NCBI RefSeq assembly: GCF_014207135.1
Contig: NZ_JACHCC010000009.1
Span: forward strand, 124,001-188,000
Reading direction: 5' to 3'
DNA length: 64,000 bases
Source of the DNA: Pedobacter cryoconitis
GTDB lineage: Bacteria > Bacteroidota > Bacteroidia > Sphingobacteriales > Sphingobacteriaceae
The translations under genes were made by a program, and so were the position numbers. Positions 41,028-51,161 of this stretch are shown here, in pieces. How positions within the stretch are numbered: the stretch's first letter is position 1; every line of letters begins with the position of its first letter. Under the pieces are notes generated by a model, which worked only from the letters and a program-made list of their open reading frames with translations, had not been told where the DNA came from and made no database searches.

Positions 41028-42809
41028 TTAATGAGCATCTGATTTATAATCTTCTGCGTCCTTATATAATTTCTCGATCAGGTCTTTGTTTTTTTCCAAA
41101 ATAATTTTTCGCTTTAAACTAAGCTTCGGCGTAAACTCCCCCCCTTCAATGCTCCATTCTTTAGTCAGCAGGACAAATCGTTTCACCTGTTCCCATTTAC
41201 CAAAGTCCTTTGACCCAATGGCTATCTCCTGATTATATTTCTCCAGAACCTGTGGATTCTTCACCATCTCTTCGTTAGTAGTATAATCAATCCCCTTTTT
41301 GGTACACCAGGCCTTCAATGCAACAAAATTAGGAACGATCAATGCAGAAGGGAATTTACGGTTTTCACCCAATACCATGATATGATCTATTAATACAGAT
41401 TCTTTGTATTTATTTTCCAGCATCTGAGGTGCAACATATTTGCCTCCTGCAGTCTTGAAGATTTCTTTTTTACGATCTGTAATCTTCAAAAAGCGGCCCT
41501 CCACCAATTCACCGATATCTTCTGTATGGAACCATCCATCTGCATCAATAGCTTCAGCAGTCAGGTCTTCCCGTTTATAATATCCTTTCATCACATTATG
41601 TCCCCTGGTCAGCACCTCACCGTCGGCGGCAATTTTAACTTCCACACCGTCAATTACAGGTCCCACTGTTCCGAACATCGCATGATCAAAATGGTTAACT
41701 GTAATTACCGGTGAAGTTTCCGTTAATCCATAACCTTCAAAAACCGGCATCCCAGCTGCCCAGAAAATACGGGCAAGACGAGGATTTAATGCTGCACCTC
41801 CTGATACAATAACTACAATATTTCCACCCAGGGCTTCCTGCCATTTTTTGAATACCAGTTTTCTGGCAATCCCAAGTTTAAATCTGTAAAGCCAGCTACT
41901 GTTCATATCAAACTCTTCAGCCAATGCCACAGACCAAAAGAAAATACCTCTCTTTATACCAGTAAGTGACTTCCCTTTCTCCATGATTTTTTCGTACACC
42001 TTTTCCAGTAATCTCGGCACTGTAGAAAAAGCATTTGGTTTCACATATTGGATATCAGCGACAATAGTATCCATACTTTCCGCATAGTATATAGAGACAC
42101 CCATATACAGGTACAGATACACAATCATCCTCTCAAAAATATGGGATAAAGGCAAAAAGCTAAGTCCTTTCTCCAATCCCGGCGGAACCACCACTGAAGA
42201 GTTTATAAAATTCTGGACAAGATTATTATGGGTCAGCATAACTCCTTTTGGGGTTCCTGTTGTCCCTGAAGTATAAATCAGTGTTAATACATCATCAGCT
42301 GTAACAGCCTCCCGGTAAGTTTCCAGATTAATATCCTGGTTTTTGGCTCCGGCATCTGACAGGGCTGTCCAGTGATCAGCACCAGCCACCTCATTAAAAG
42401 TATAAAGTTTCAGTTCCGGGTTAACTGCCGCACAAATAGGTTTTACTTTCTGATACAGCGCTTCATCCTCTACGAAAAATACACTTACGCCTGCATTATC
42501 CAGGATAAACTTAATATCATGCTCAGCCAGTGTCGGATATAAGGGTACATGATATCCGCCAAACTGGTTTACCGCAAAATCGGCAATATTCCATTCAGGT
42601 CTGTTATGAGACATTACAGCAATCCTGTCACCTTTAATCATTCCAAGCTGGATTAAACCTTTGCTCAGATTATCTGCAATTTCAACAAATTGCTGGGTAC
42701 TATATTTTCTCCACGCTCCATTGATCTTGCCACTAATAAATTCATCTTTGGGGAATTTCTCTAAGTTGTATTTCAATAAATCAAATACTCTGGTTACGGT
42801 TACAGGCAT
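41028..42809 (-). CDS. fadD: Long-chain fatty acid-CoA ligase
   Basis: This 593-residue AMP-forming acyl-CoA synthetase activates fatty acids with ATP and CoA. The P-loop-like motif TLIYTSGTTGTPKGVMLT lies at about residues 172-189. Later motifs include EGYGLTETSPV near 355 and the hinge GWFHTEDIGELVEGRFLKITDRKKEIFK near 427-454. It starts at the first ATG and the length fits the long-chain class. It lies upstream of ompA and about 2 kb from the fadNAE operon, which it would feed. It appears monocistronic, and no terminator is clear downstream. Confidence 0.92.
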   Translation of the reverse strand: MPVTVTRVFDLLKYNLEKFPKDEFISGKINGAWRKYSTQQFVEIADNLSKGLIQLGMIKGDRIAVMSHNRPEWNIADFAVNQFGGYHVPLYPTLAEHDIKFILDNAGVSVFFVEDEALYQKVKPICAAVNPELKLYTFNEVAGADHWTALSDAGAKNQDINLETYREAVTADDVLTLIYTSGTTGTPKGVMLTHNNLVQNFINSSVVVPPGLEKGLSFLPLSHIFERMIVYLYLYMGVSIYYAESMDTIVADIQYVKPNAFSTVPRLLEKVYEKIMEKGKSLTGIKRGIFFWSVALAEEFDMNSSWLYRFKLGIARKLVFKKWQEALGGNIVVIVSGGAALNPRLARIFWAAGMPVFEGYGLTETSPVITVNHFDHAMFGTVGPVIDGVEVKIAADGEVLTRGHNVMKGYYKREDLTAEAIDADGWFHTEDIGELVEGRFLKITDRKKEIFKTAGGKYVAPQMLENKYKESVLIDHIMVLGENRKFPSALIVPNFVALKAWCTKKGIDYTTNEEMVKNPQVLEKYNQEIAIGSKDFGKWEQVKRFVLLTKEWSIEGGEFTPKLSLKRKIILEKNKDLIEKLYKDAEDYKSDAH

Positions 42810-43094
42810 AATATCGATTATATAAGATTAATATTTTACAGAAGAACCCGACAGGTTCAAAGCACAAAATAAGTTCCAGATTAATTTTGTTATTCCCAAA
42901 TCTAACAAATTAATTATAGTAATAAAACCAATTTTAATTTTGGTCTGTTTTACCCTCTTAAACCCTGAAAACGTCTAAAATTTGATAATTCGATTACATA
43001 ATCATCTTGTTTTGTCATCTGAATATCCAAAAAAAGCACAAACGGCATAGTAATTGATAAGCTCTCTTTTCATTTAAACTTTATACAAATCCAT
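42810..43094. other. 285-nt divergent intergenic region
   Basis: It lies between the fadD start and the small outer membrane protein start. I see AT-rich DNA with short inverted repeats (GAACC-CGACA-GGTTC near 42845, ACCAA..TTGGT near 42927) and no ORF or strong promoter match. Confidence 0.4.
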
Positions 43095-43574
43095 ATGAAA
43101 AAAGTATTTACAATACTTTGTCTAACGATGATTGCTACGTTTGCAATCCAATTTACATCTAAAGCACAAGGCTATCAGAATGCCATAGGTGGACGTTTTG
43201 GCGCTGCCAACGGAGTGACTTTCAAAACTTCACTAGGTGATAATAAAATGCTCGACCTGATTGCCAATTTCAGATCTAACAACAGTTACAATTATTTCCG
43301 TGTAACGGGATTATATGAGGTATACAAACCTATCAGTGGTGCACAAGGCCTGAACTGGTATTATGGCGGTGGTGGTAGTATTGGTGCAGTAAAATACAAA
43401 CCTAATAATTCAAGTGACCTGTACCTTTCTCTTGATGGTGTTTTAGGTCTGGACTATAAATTCGCTGATGCCCCTATCAATATCTCTTTAGACTGGAAAC
43501 CAGCTATTCAATTAGCCCCGGATACAAATTTTGACGCTTCTGGTGTAGGACTATCATTGCGTTTCACCTTCTAG
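43095..43574 (+). CDS. Small outer membrane beta-barrel-like protein
   Basis: This 159-residue exported protein has a signal peptide about residues 1-25 (ending TSKAQ). The rest is alternating beta strands (AIGGRFGAANGVTFKTSL, NYFRVTGLYEVYKP, LNWYYGGGGSIGAVKY, LSLDGVLGLDYKF, ISLDWKPAIQL, VGLSLRFTF), ending in phenylalanine as outer membrane barrels do. The family is not recognisable with certainty. A transport or structural role is possible. It is monocistronic and ends at a 58-bp palindromic terminator shared with the M61 peptidase. Confidence 0.75.
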   Translation: MKKVFTILCLTMIATFAIQFTSKAQGYQNAIGGRFGAANGVTFKTSLGDNKMLDLIANFRSNNSYNYFRVTGLYEVYKPISGAQGLNWYYGGGGSIGAVKYKPNNSSDLYLSLDGVLGLDYKFADAPINISLDWKPAIQLAPDTNFDASGVGLSLRFTF

Positions 43575-43584
43575 GTTTCAATAT

Positions 43585-43642
43585 TACTGAATATAAAAAG
43601 AGCGTCTGGAATATATTCCAGACGCTCTTTTTATATTCAGTA
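43585..43642. terminator. 58-bp perfect palindrome, bidirectional terminator
   Basis: Each half is 29 nt with no central spacer. The arms run TACTGAATATAAAAAGAGCG onward through TCTGGAATA and its exact complement. T runs lie on both sides. It sits 11 nt after the small outer membrane protein stop and 9 nt before the convergent M61 stop, so it can end both transcripts. Confidence 0.9.
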
Positions 43643-43650
43643 TATATACG

Positions 43651-45450
43651 TTACTTAACAGATCCTGTGCTCCATTTCTTGAATACGGCTAATTGTGCAT
43701 CTGTTCTGTCCGGATCTACCTTAGCTACCAGTCTCACATTCCTGTTTGCTTTAAGCTTAACCTTAATGTCCTTATCTATCCCATCTCTTTTCACTTTTAC
43801 GGTAACCACATCTCCAACTTTTTTACTCGTTATCACAGCCATTTTTCCAATCACCTGCTCTGCTGCAACACCGTCTACACTGATCACTTCATCACCTGCA
43901 TTGACACCCCCATCCCAGGCAGAAGTATTGCGTCCTACAGAGATCACTATCAAATGGCCATCAACTTTTCTGTTAGCTATTCCCATATAAACAACACTAT
44001 GGTCATTTTCGTCAGTCACCTTTATTCCGGCATACCCCAGATATTTAGCATATTCAATCGGCTGGGTTCCATTCACGTACATATCCCAGAAGTTAGTAAA
44101 ACTAACACCGCTGATTTTCTCAACCATAGCCTTAAATTCAGCATCTGTATAACCTTTACCTTTCATTTTACATTGCTCGTACATCGCTTTCATCACATCA
44201 TCAAGGCTATATTTTCCTTTTGTCGCATTTGCAATTTCCAGATCCATTAACAATCCCACAACTTCTCCTTTACTGTAGTAAGAAACTCCGCTATTATTTG
44301 AATTCTCATCCGGACGATAGTACTTAATCCAGGCATCAAAACTCGACATTGCAGCAGACTGCACTCTGGAACCAGGTGTGTTCATCAAATCATTTACTGC
44401 TTTGGTCAGTGTATTTACAAACTCTCCGGGATTTAAAAATCCGGCACGTAACATAAATTTGTTCTCATAATAAGCCGTAAAACCTTCTGCAACCCACAAA
44501 TTGGTTGTGTAATTTTCATTCTCATAATCAAATGGGCCTAAAGCAACGGGACGTAACCTTTTTACATTCCATAAATGATGATATTCATGAGCCACTAAAC
44601 TCAGAAAGCCTTTATATCCTTCTTCCGAGGCATAATCATCTCTGCTTGCACCCAATACTGTAGAGTTTAAATGTTCCAGACCTCCACCACCTCTCGAAAA
44701 ATTATGCACTATAAAAGTATAATGTTTGTTAGGGTTCTCTCCGTAAATTGCTGTTGCCTGCTCTACGATTTTGGCCATATCCACTTTTAAGCGTTCCACA
44801 TTATAATTACCACCGCCATACATGGCAACTTCATGTTTCACTCCGGCAGCAGTAAATTCAAACACATCCTGGTTACCAACTTCTATCGGGCTATCAAATA
44901 AAATATCGTAGTTTTTAGCTGTATAAGTAAATTGCTGACCAGCTACAGGTTCCAGTCCCGTAGAAACCTTGTTCCATCCTTCGAAAGGAATCACTTTCAC
45001 TGTGCTTGGCAAGGCCAGCTGGTTATCGGGGTACATAAAAATTCCTGTTGGCGATAAAAATGCATGTGATGCATCTATAAAAGCCGTACGTACAGATGGT
45101 TCGAAAGCATATACGCTATAATTAACATCAACCGCATTAGAATTACTGGTATAAACTCTCCAGGTGTTCTTTTTTATTTTTTCCGTTTTGAGCACCTTCA
45201 TTCCGGATGTAGCCGCAAAACCTTCTACATTTTTAGAAAATTCTCTGATCAGGTAAGAACCTGGGGCCCAAACAGGCATTTTAACATCTACATAAGCTTT
45301 TGTCAGACCAGCTATGTGCATTTTTACAGCTACATAATGAGCCTGTGGTTCTATAAAACTTACTTCATAATTAACTTTGGTTTGCGCTTTGGCCATCAGG
45401 ACGGGTGCCACCAATACAATAAACCCCAAACTTATTTTTTTCAACAGCAT
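43651..45450 (-). CDS. M61 family metallopeptidase with PDZ domain
   Basis: This 599-residue protein has a signal peptide (about 1-22). The N-terminal M61 domain is at about residues 25-200. The zinc site AHEYHHLWNVKR is at 287-298 (H288, E289, H292) with the third ligand E322 in WVAEGFTAYYE. A C-terminal PDZ domain (about 480-570, RNTSAWDGGVNAGDEVISVDG) may recognise peptide termini. M61 enzymes (glycyl aminopeptidase type) cut N-terminal Gly, Ala or Ser. A TAAATTTG -7 element lies upstream on the minus strand (45468-45475). It is divergent from the second efflux operon. Confidence 0.92.
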   Translation of the reverse strand: MLLKKISLGFIVLVAPVLMAKAQTKVNYEVSFIEPQAHYVAVKMHIAGLTKAYVDVKMPVWAPGSYLIREFSKNVEGFAATSGMKVLKTEKIKKNTWRVYTSNSNAVDVNYSVYAFEPSVRTAFIDASHAFLSPTGIFMYPDNQLALPSTVKVIPFEGWNKVSTGLEPVAGQQFTYTAKNYDILFDSPIEVGNQDVFEFTAAGVKHEVAMYGGGNYNVERLKVDMAKIVEQATAIYGENPNKHYTFIVHNFSRGGGGLEHLNSTVLGASRDDYASEEGYKGFLSLVAHEYHHLWNVKRLRPVALGPFDYENENYTTNLWVAEGFTAYYENKFMLRAGFLNPGEFVNTLTKAVNDLMNTPGSRVQSAAMSSFDAWIKYYRPDENSNNSGVSYYSKGEVVGLLMDLEIANATKGKYSLDDVMKAMYEQCKMKGKGYTDAEFKAMVEKISGVSFTNFWDMYVNGTQPIEYAKYLGYAGIKVTDENDHSVVYMGIANRKVDGHLIVISVGRNTSAWDGGVNAGDEVISVDGVAAEQVIGKMAVITSKKVGDVVTVKVKRDGIDKDIKVKLKANRNVRLVAKVDPDRTDAQLAVFKKWSTGSVK

Positions 45451-45602
45451 ATTTAGTTCTTTTGACGCAAATTTAAAATATATTTAATAGCCCACAGTTA
45501 AAATTGGAAATTAGCTGTAACATACTTAATACAACCATGACCCGAGGACATATTTAAATATTTTTGCAACACAGATGGCATTAAAATTCCATTAAAAAAT
45601 TT

Positions 45603-46694
45603 ATGAAACTTAAATACGTCATTTACCCTCTGATTTTTCTCGGGATTGCCTACCTGGTCTACTACAGAATATCCGCTAACAAAAAACTGGAAACCTCAGG
45701 CACAGGCACTGGTGCAAAAGGCTCACAGGCTAATAAAGATGGTAAAAACCAGCATATGGCAGTGAATGGCATAGTGGTACAGCCGGTTTCATTTGCTAAT
45801 CAGCTGGACATAACCGGAACAATTGAAGCTAATGAGTCTGTCGCCCTGCAGAGTGAAGTATCTGGTTTAGTTACTGGTATCTTCTTTAAAGAAGGCAGCA
45901 ATGTAACCAAAGGCAGTGTCCTGGTAAAAATTAATGACCGTGATATCCAGGCACAGCTTCAGGAATCCCTGACCAAACAAAATCTGTCTGCAACAAATGA
46001 AAACCGGGCCAGACAACTTCTGCAAAAAGGTGCAATCAGCCAGGAAGAATATGATACTGCTCTGGCAGACCTGAAGTCATTAAAGGCCCAGGCTCAGCTG
46101 ATACGGGCACAACTGGCTAAGACCTCAATTATAGCTCCCTTCAGCGGTAAAATAGGTCTGCGGTCTATTTCATCAGGTGTATATATTACTCCCTCTACAG
46201 TAATTGCAAATTTACTCAGTACCAATCCGGTCAAAATCAGCTTTTCTGTCCCCGAAAAATATATGGCCCAGATTAAAGTAAATTCTACTATCACTTTCCG
46301 TACAGATGGATCTGCGCAACTCTATACCGGGAAGGTATTTGCATTGGAGCCAGGAATCAATGCCCAGACCAGAACCCTGCAGGTTAAAGCACTCGCCGCC
46401 AATACAAATAACGAATTACGTCCTGGTTCATTTGCAAAAATTTCTCTTACACTGGATAAAATTGATAATGCTATATTAATTCCAAACCAGGCGATTATTC
46501 CTGTACTCAAAGGAAAAACAGTATTCATCAGCTATAATGGCAAAGCAAAACAGGTAGAAGTACAATCTGGTACCCGCACAGACGAAAATATCCTGATCAC
46601 TTCCGGCCTTAAAATCGGCGATACAGTTTTAACAACAGGTGCACTCTCACTCAAAGATGAAGCCCCTGTAAAAGTATCAGTAGTTAAAAACTAA
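45603..46694 (+). CDS. RND efflux periplasmic adaptor, second operon
   Basis: This 363-residue membrane fusion protein has an N-terminal membrane segment (residues 3-22). The lipoyl halves are EGSNVTKGSVLVKINDRDIQAQLQ near 95-115 and KTSIIAPFSGKIGLRSISSGVYIT near 174-197, joined by a helical hairpin (QLLQKGAISQEEYDTALADLK). A beta-barrel and membrane-proximal domain follow. It is the first gene of the adaptor-pump-TolC operon, 10 nt before the pump. A TATTTTTG -7-like element sits at 45559-45566. Confidence 0.93.
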   Translation: MKLKYVIYPLIFLGIAYLVYYRISANKKLETSGTGTGAKGSQANKDGKNQHMAVNGIVVQPVSFANQLDITGTIEANESVALQSEVSGLVTGIFFKEGSNVTKGSVLVKINDRDIQAQLQESLTKQNLSATNENRARQLLQKGAISQEEYDTALADLKSLKAQAQLIRAQLAKTSIIAPFSGKIGLRSISSGVYITPSTVIANLLSTNPVKISFSVPEKYMAQIKVNSTITFRTDGSAQLYTGKVFALEPGINAQTRTLQVKALAANTNNELRPGSFAKISLTLDKIDNAILIPNQAIIPVLKGKTVFISYNGKAKQVEVQSGTRTDENILITSGLKIGDTVLTTGALSLKDEAPVKVSVVKN

Positions 46695-46704
46695 TCCTAC
46701 CGAA

Positions 46705-49700
46705 ATGAGTATATCCACCACGAGTATAAAAAGACCCGTTCTGGCCATTGTAATGAATCTGATGATTCTGTTGTTTGGCATCATCGGATACAACTTTCTG
46801 GGTGTCAGAGAATATCCCAACATAGATCCGACAGTAGTTTCAGTCCGCACTTCTTATCCTGGAGCGAACTCAGATATTATTGAATCACAGATTACTGAAC
46901 CTCTCGAAAAATCCATTAATGGAATTGACGGGATCAGAAATATGTCTTCATCAAGTAACCAGGGAAGCAGCACAATCACTATAGAATTTAATCTTGGAAA
47001 AAATATTGAAGAAGCGGCCAATGACGTCAGGGATAAAGTATCACAGGCTACCAGGAACTTGCCTAAGGATATTGATGGAAACCCTGTAGTCAGTAAAGCT
47101 GATGCCAATTCTGATGCAATTATCACAATGACCATCCAGAGTGATCAAAGAAATCAGCTCGAACTGAGTGACTATGCCGAAAATGTAATTGCCGAGCGTA
47201 TCCAGACCATACCAGGAGTTAGCAGTGTTCAGATTCAGGGGCAAAAAAAATATGCTATGCGCATCCGGATTGACCCTAATAAACTGGCCGCATATGGTTT
47301 GACTTCGCAGGATATCGTAACTGCACTGGACAATGAAAATGTAGAACTTCCCTCAGGCAAAATCACCGGCACTACAACCGAGCTAACGGTCAAAACATTA
47401 GGAAAGTTAACCAATGAAAAGGAATTCAATAACCTGATTATAAAGAATAACGGAAACAATGTAATCCAGCTAAAGGATGTAGGCTATGCAGAACTAGGCC
47501 CTGAAAACGAAGAAACTCTTTTAAGAGAATCCGGCAAACCTATGGTTGCAGTTGCACTTATTCCACAACCTGGAGCCAATTATCTGGATATTTCAAAAGA
47601 ATTCGAGAAAAGGTATGCGAGATTAAAGAATGATGTTCCTAAAGACCTTAAACTGAATGTATCTCTGGATAATACCAGGTTCATTAAAAATTCGGTAACG
47701 GAAGTAGCAGAAACGATTATTCTTTCCCTTGTTCTGGTTATCCTGATCATTTATCTGTTTTTCAGGGACTGGGCGATTGCGATCAGGCCACTAATTGATA
47801 TTCCGGTCTCCCTTATTTTCACTTTCTTTATCATGTACATTTTTGGATTTTCTATTAATGTACTGAGTTTACTGGCGATAGTACTTGCTACCGGCCTGGT
47901 TGTCGATGATGGAATTGTCGTCACAGAGAATATATTCAAGAAAGTTGAAGAAGGTTATTCTCCTTTTGAAGCTGCGATAAAAGGATCAAATGAAATTTTC
48001 TTTGCGGTTATTTCGATCTCCGTGACCCTGGCTGCAGTATTCTTGCCGGTCATCTTTCTACAAGGCTTTGTAGGCCGGTTATTCAGGGAATTTGGAATTG
48101 TAATCGGGGCAGCTGTTCTCATTTCTGCTTTTGTATCACTAACCCTGACGCCAATGCTGAATGCCTATCTGATGAAAAAAACAGGACATAAAAAATCCAG
48201 GTTTTACGAATGGTCAGAACCTTATTTCGTCGGGCTAAATGATAATTACGCCAAAAACCTAAACCTTTTTCTGAACAAAAGATGGCTTGCCCTTCCGATT
48301 ATTATAGCCTGTCTGGGTCTGATTGTCCTGTTCTGGAAAATTTTACCGAAGGAAACAGCACCTTATGATGACAGGAGTGCCATTAATATGAGTATCACCA
48401 CGCCGGAAGGTTCTTCTTATGATTACACAGATAAATTCATGATGAAGATAGCCAAAATGGTCGAAGACTCTGTTCCGGAAAAGAGTGTGAATATTACAGT
48501 TACCTCCCCTGGGTTTGGAGGAACGGGTGCAGTAAACAGTGGTTTTCTGCGGATTGGTTTGAGCGATCCTGATCAACGTGGTCGCTCTCAGGAAGAGATA
48601 GCAGCCCAGCTCACCAGGATTACTAAAAAATACACCGAAGGAAAAGTATTCGTCACACAACAGCCTACTATATCAGTTGGCCGTCGTGGTGGCCTGCCTA
48701 TCAGTTATATTATACAGGCACAGAACTTTGATAAGCTCCGTGAAAAGGTCCCCCGGTTTATGGAAGAGGTAAGTAAAGATCCAACCTTCACTGTTTCTGA
48801 TGTGAATCTTAAATTCAATAAACCAGAGATCAACCTTACTATTGACCGGGAGAAAGCCAGGAACCTCGGCGTTTCTGTATCAGCCATTGCACAAACGCTT
48901 CAGCTTGGACTGAGCGGCCAGCGGTTCTCTTATTTTTTCATGAATGGCAAACAATACCAGGTAATCGGGCAGTTTGATCGTGGTAGCCGCAAGGACCCGC
49001 TGGATCTGAGTTCTGTTTATGTCAGAAATGATAAAGGCGAGCTGATCCAGATTGATAACCTGGTTAGTGCAAAGGAACAAAGCAGTCCTCCTCAACTATA
49101 CCGGAATAACCGTTTTACCGCAGCTACAGTCTCTGCGGGTTTAGCTCCGGGAAAAAGTATCGGGGATGGGATAGCTGCAATGGACAAAATACGGGACAAA
49201 GTCCTGGACGAGACCTTCTCTACCGACCTCAGTGGTGAATCCAGAGATTTTCAGGAGAGTTCCTCCAATACACTTTTCGCTTTTGGACTGGCATTATTAC
49301 TGGTTTATCTGATTCTATCCGCACAGTTTGAAAGCTTCAAAGATCCGATAATTATCATTATGACTGTCCCTATGGCTGTAGCAGGAGCCTTTTTATCATT
49401 ATGGTTATTTGGTCAGAGCTGGAATATATTCAGTCAGATCGGTACGATTATGCTCATTGGATTAGTTACCAAAAATGGTATCCTGATTGTAGAATTCGCC
49501 AACCAACTAAAAGAAAGCGGTAAAAATGTACATGATGCCATCAGAGAGGCCTCTGTTTCACGTTTAAGACCCATTCTAATGACCAGTCTGGCTATTGCCA
49601 TCGGAGCCTTACCTATTGCAATGGCATTGGGGGCTGCCGCAAAAAGCCGGATGGGTATGGGAGTTGTGATTGTAGGCGGTACTACTTTTTCACTCATATT

Positions 49701-49818
49701 AACTCTGTTCGTTATTCCGGCAATCTATTCTTACTGGTCTAAAGAACACAAAACAAATACCGAATTACAAGAATCGTTAAAAGCAGCACTGGAACAGGAA
49801 AAAAATCCTGTAGTCTAA
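46705..49818 (+). CDS. RND efflux permease, second operon
   Basis: This 1037-residue inner membrane pump has 12 TM segments and two periplasmic loops. The TM4 motif ATGLVVDDGIVVTENIF keeps the two aspartates. The TM10 motif IGLVTKNGILIVEFANQ keeps the lysine. It starts MSISTTSIKRPVLAIVMNL, like AcrB relatives. The sequence differs clearly from the first pump (9289-12480), so it is not a recent duplicate. It lies 10 nt after the adaptor and 12 nt before TolC, and no local regulator is encoded. Confidence 0.95.
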   Translation: MSISTTSIKRPVLAIVMNLMILLFGIIGYNFLGVREYPNIDPTVVSVRTSYPGANSDIIESQITEPLEKSINGIDGIRNMSSSSNQGSSTITIEFNLGKNIEEAANDVRDKVSQATRNLPKDIDGNPVVSKADANSDAIITMTIQSDQRNQLELSDYAENVIAERIQTIPGVSSVQIQGQKKYAMRIRIDPNKLAAYGLTSQDIVTALDNENVELPSGKITGTTTELTVKTLGKLTNEKEFNNLIIKNNGNNVIQLKDVGYAELGPENEETLLRESGKPMVAVALIPQPGANYLDISKEFEKRYARLKNDVPKDLKLNVSLDNTRFIKNSVTEVAETIILSLVLVILIIYLFFRDWAIAIRPLIDIPVSLIFTFFIMYIFGFSINVLSLLAIVLATGLVVDDGIVVTENIFKKVEEGYSPFEAAIKGSNEIFFAVISISVTLAAVFLPVIFLQGFVGRLFREFGIVIGAAVLISAFVSLTLTPMLNAYLMKKTGHKKSRFYEWSEPYFVGLNDNYAKNLNLFLNKRWLALPIIIACLGLIVLFWKILPKETAPYDDRSAINMSITTPEGSSYDYTDKFMMKIAKMVEDSVPEKSVNITVTSPGFGGTGAVNSGFLRIGLSDPDQRGRSQEEIAAQLTRITKKYTEGKVFVTQQPTISVGRRGGLPISYIIQAQNFDKLREKVPRFMEEVSKDPTFTVSDVNLKFNKPEINLTIDREKARNLGVSVSAIAQTLQLGLSGQRFSYFFMNGKQYQVIGQFDRGSRKDPLDLSSVYVRNDKGELIQIDNLVSAKEQSSPPQLYRNNRFTAATVSAGLAPGKSIGDGIAAMDKIRDKVLDETFSTDLSGESRDFQESSSNTLFAFGLALLLVYLILSAQFESFKDPIIIIMTVPMAVAGAFLSLWLFGQSWNIFSQIGTIMLIGLVTKNGILIVEFANQLKESGKNVHDAIREASVSRLRPILMTSLAIAIGALPIAMALGAAAKSRMGMGVVIVGGTTFSLILTLFVIPAIYSYWSKEHKTNTELQESLKAALEQEKNPVV

Positions 49819-49830
49819 AATTATAAACAA

Positions 49831-51144
49831 ATGAATAAATATCTCTTTTATTTCTTAGCCTTCCTTGGAGTTTGCTTTACACAAGCTACCGTAGCTCAGG
49901 ATACGCTCAGCCTGGAAGAAGCGATCAGTACTGCACTAAAAAACAATTATCAGATCAGGCTGATCAAAAACCAGGTACAGATTGCCAAAAATAATCTGAA
50001 TGCCGGGAATGCCGGAATGCTCCCTGGAATAGTCGGAAATTTCAGTGATGGAGGCAGCAGACAAAACACAGTCCAGACCCCGGCAACTGGTCCGGAAAGG
50101 AAAACGGACGGTGCACTGAGTACAAGTTTAAGTTATGGGGCTGCAATCGACTGGACAATTTTTGACGGTTTCCAGATGTTCGCCAATTATGAACGTCTGA
50201 AGGAATTGAAAAAACAAGGCGAAGTAAACAGTAAACTAACTATTTTAAATACCATTTCATCTGTAGTATCGGCCTATTTTGCACTGGTAAGGCAGCAACA
50301 ACTGGTACTGGCTACTGACAGCGCCTTGAAAATTTCGCGCTTAAGAGTAGTGATCGCTGATAACAAATTAAAGATAGGCCGTGGTTCCAAACTGGATGTA
50401 TTAACTGCAAAAGTAGATTACAATACAGATACCACACTATTTTTACAGCAAAAGAATATTTTAAATACTTCCCGGATTACGCTGAACCAGCTGATGGCAA
50501 GAGATCTGAGTATTCAATTTATGGTCAGTGCCCAACATGGAATTGAGGACAACCTGAAACTGGCAGAGCTGGAATTATTGACAGAACGTTTAAATCCAAA
50601 TCTGCAGAATGCTTTTATCAATAAAAAGATTGCGGAGTTAACCTTGAAACAAGTGAAGGGACAACGTTATCCAACGGTGGCCGTAAATAGTGGCTACGCA
50701 TTTTCAAGAAGCACCAGTCCCACTGGTTTTAATCAGCAATTCCGGGCAAACGGGCTGACATATGGTCTTACAGCAAGCCTTAATATTTTCAATGGGTTCC
50801 TGCAAAGACAAAATGAACGAAACGCAAAGGTCCAGCTTAACTCGTCAGAACTGAGCCTTGCACAAACTAAACTGGATGTAAGCGCATTGCTGAATATTAC
50901 CTATCAGAACTACCTGACCAATCTGGATCTGCTGAAAGTAGAAACAGGGAATGTAGAGCTGGCTAAACAAAATCTTGATATCACTTTTGAAAAATATCGT
51001 CTGGGCAGTATCAGTCCGCTGGAGCTGAGGGAGGCACAGAGAAATTCAATCAATGCTATCATCCGACATCTCGATGCGCGATACCAGGCCAAACTAACAG
51101 AAATTAGTTTAAAAGAGATTAGTGGTACTTTAAATGTTCAATAA
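49831..51144 (+). CDS. TolC-family outer membrane channel, second operon
   Basis: This 437-residue protein has a signal peptide (about 1-22, ending ATVAQ). Two outer membrane efflux protein repeats follow, rich in coiled-coil helices (SVVSAYFALVRQQQLVLATDSALKI and RLGSISPLELREAQRNSINA). It supplies the outer membrane duct for the adaptor and pump encoded just before it. The N-acetylglucosamine-kinase-like gene follows in the same direction by 17 nt, so it may be co-transcribed. Confidence 0.93.
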   Translation: MNKYLFYFLAFLGVCFTQATVAQDTLSLEEAISTALKNNYQIRLIKNQVQIAKNNLNAGNAGMLPGIVGNFSDGGSRQNTVQTPATGPERKTDGALSTSLSYGAAIDWTIFDGFQMFANYERLKELKKQGEVNSKLTILNTISSVVSAYFALVRQQQLVLATDSALKISRLRVVIADNKLKIGRGSKLDVLTAKVDYNTDTTLFLQQKNILNTSRITLNQLMARDLSIQFMVSAQHGIEDNLKLAELELLTERLNPNLQNAFINKKIAELTLKQVKGQRYPTVAVNSGYAFSRSTSPTGFNQQFRANGLTYGLTASLNIFNGFLQRQNERNAKVQLNSSELSLAQTKLDVSALLNITYQNYLTNLDLLKVETGNVELAKQNLDITFEKYRLGSISPLELREAQRNSINAIIRHLDARYQAKLTEISLKEISGTLNVQ

Positions 51145-51161
51145 GATGATTACTTTCGTTT

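Noticed and set aside
43693..44250. A 185-residue plus-strand frame inside the M61 peptidase gene
   Set aside because: It is antisense to the PDZ and catalytic regions, with unusual composition rich in H, S and F, and no signal or motif. It is a shadow.
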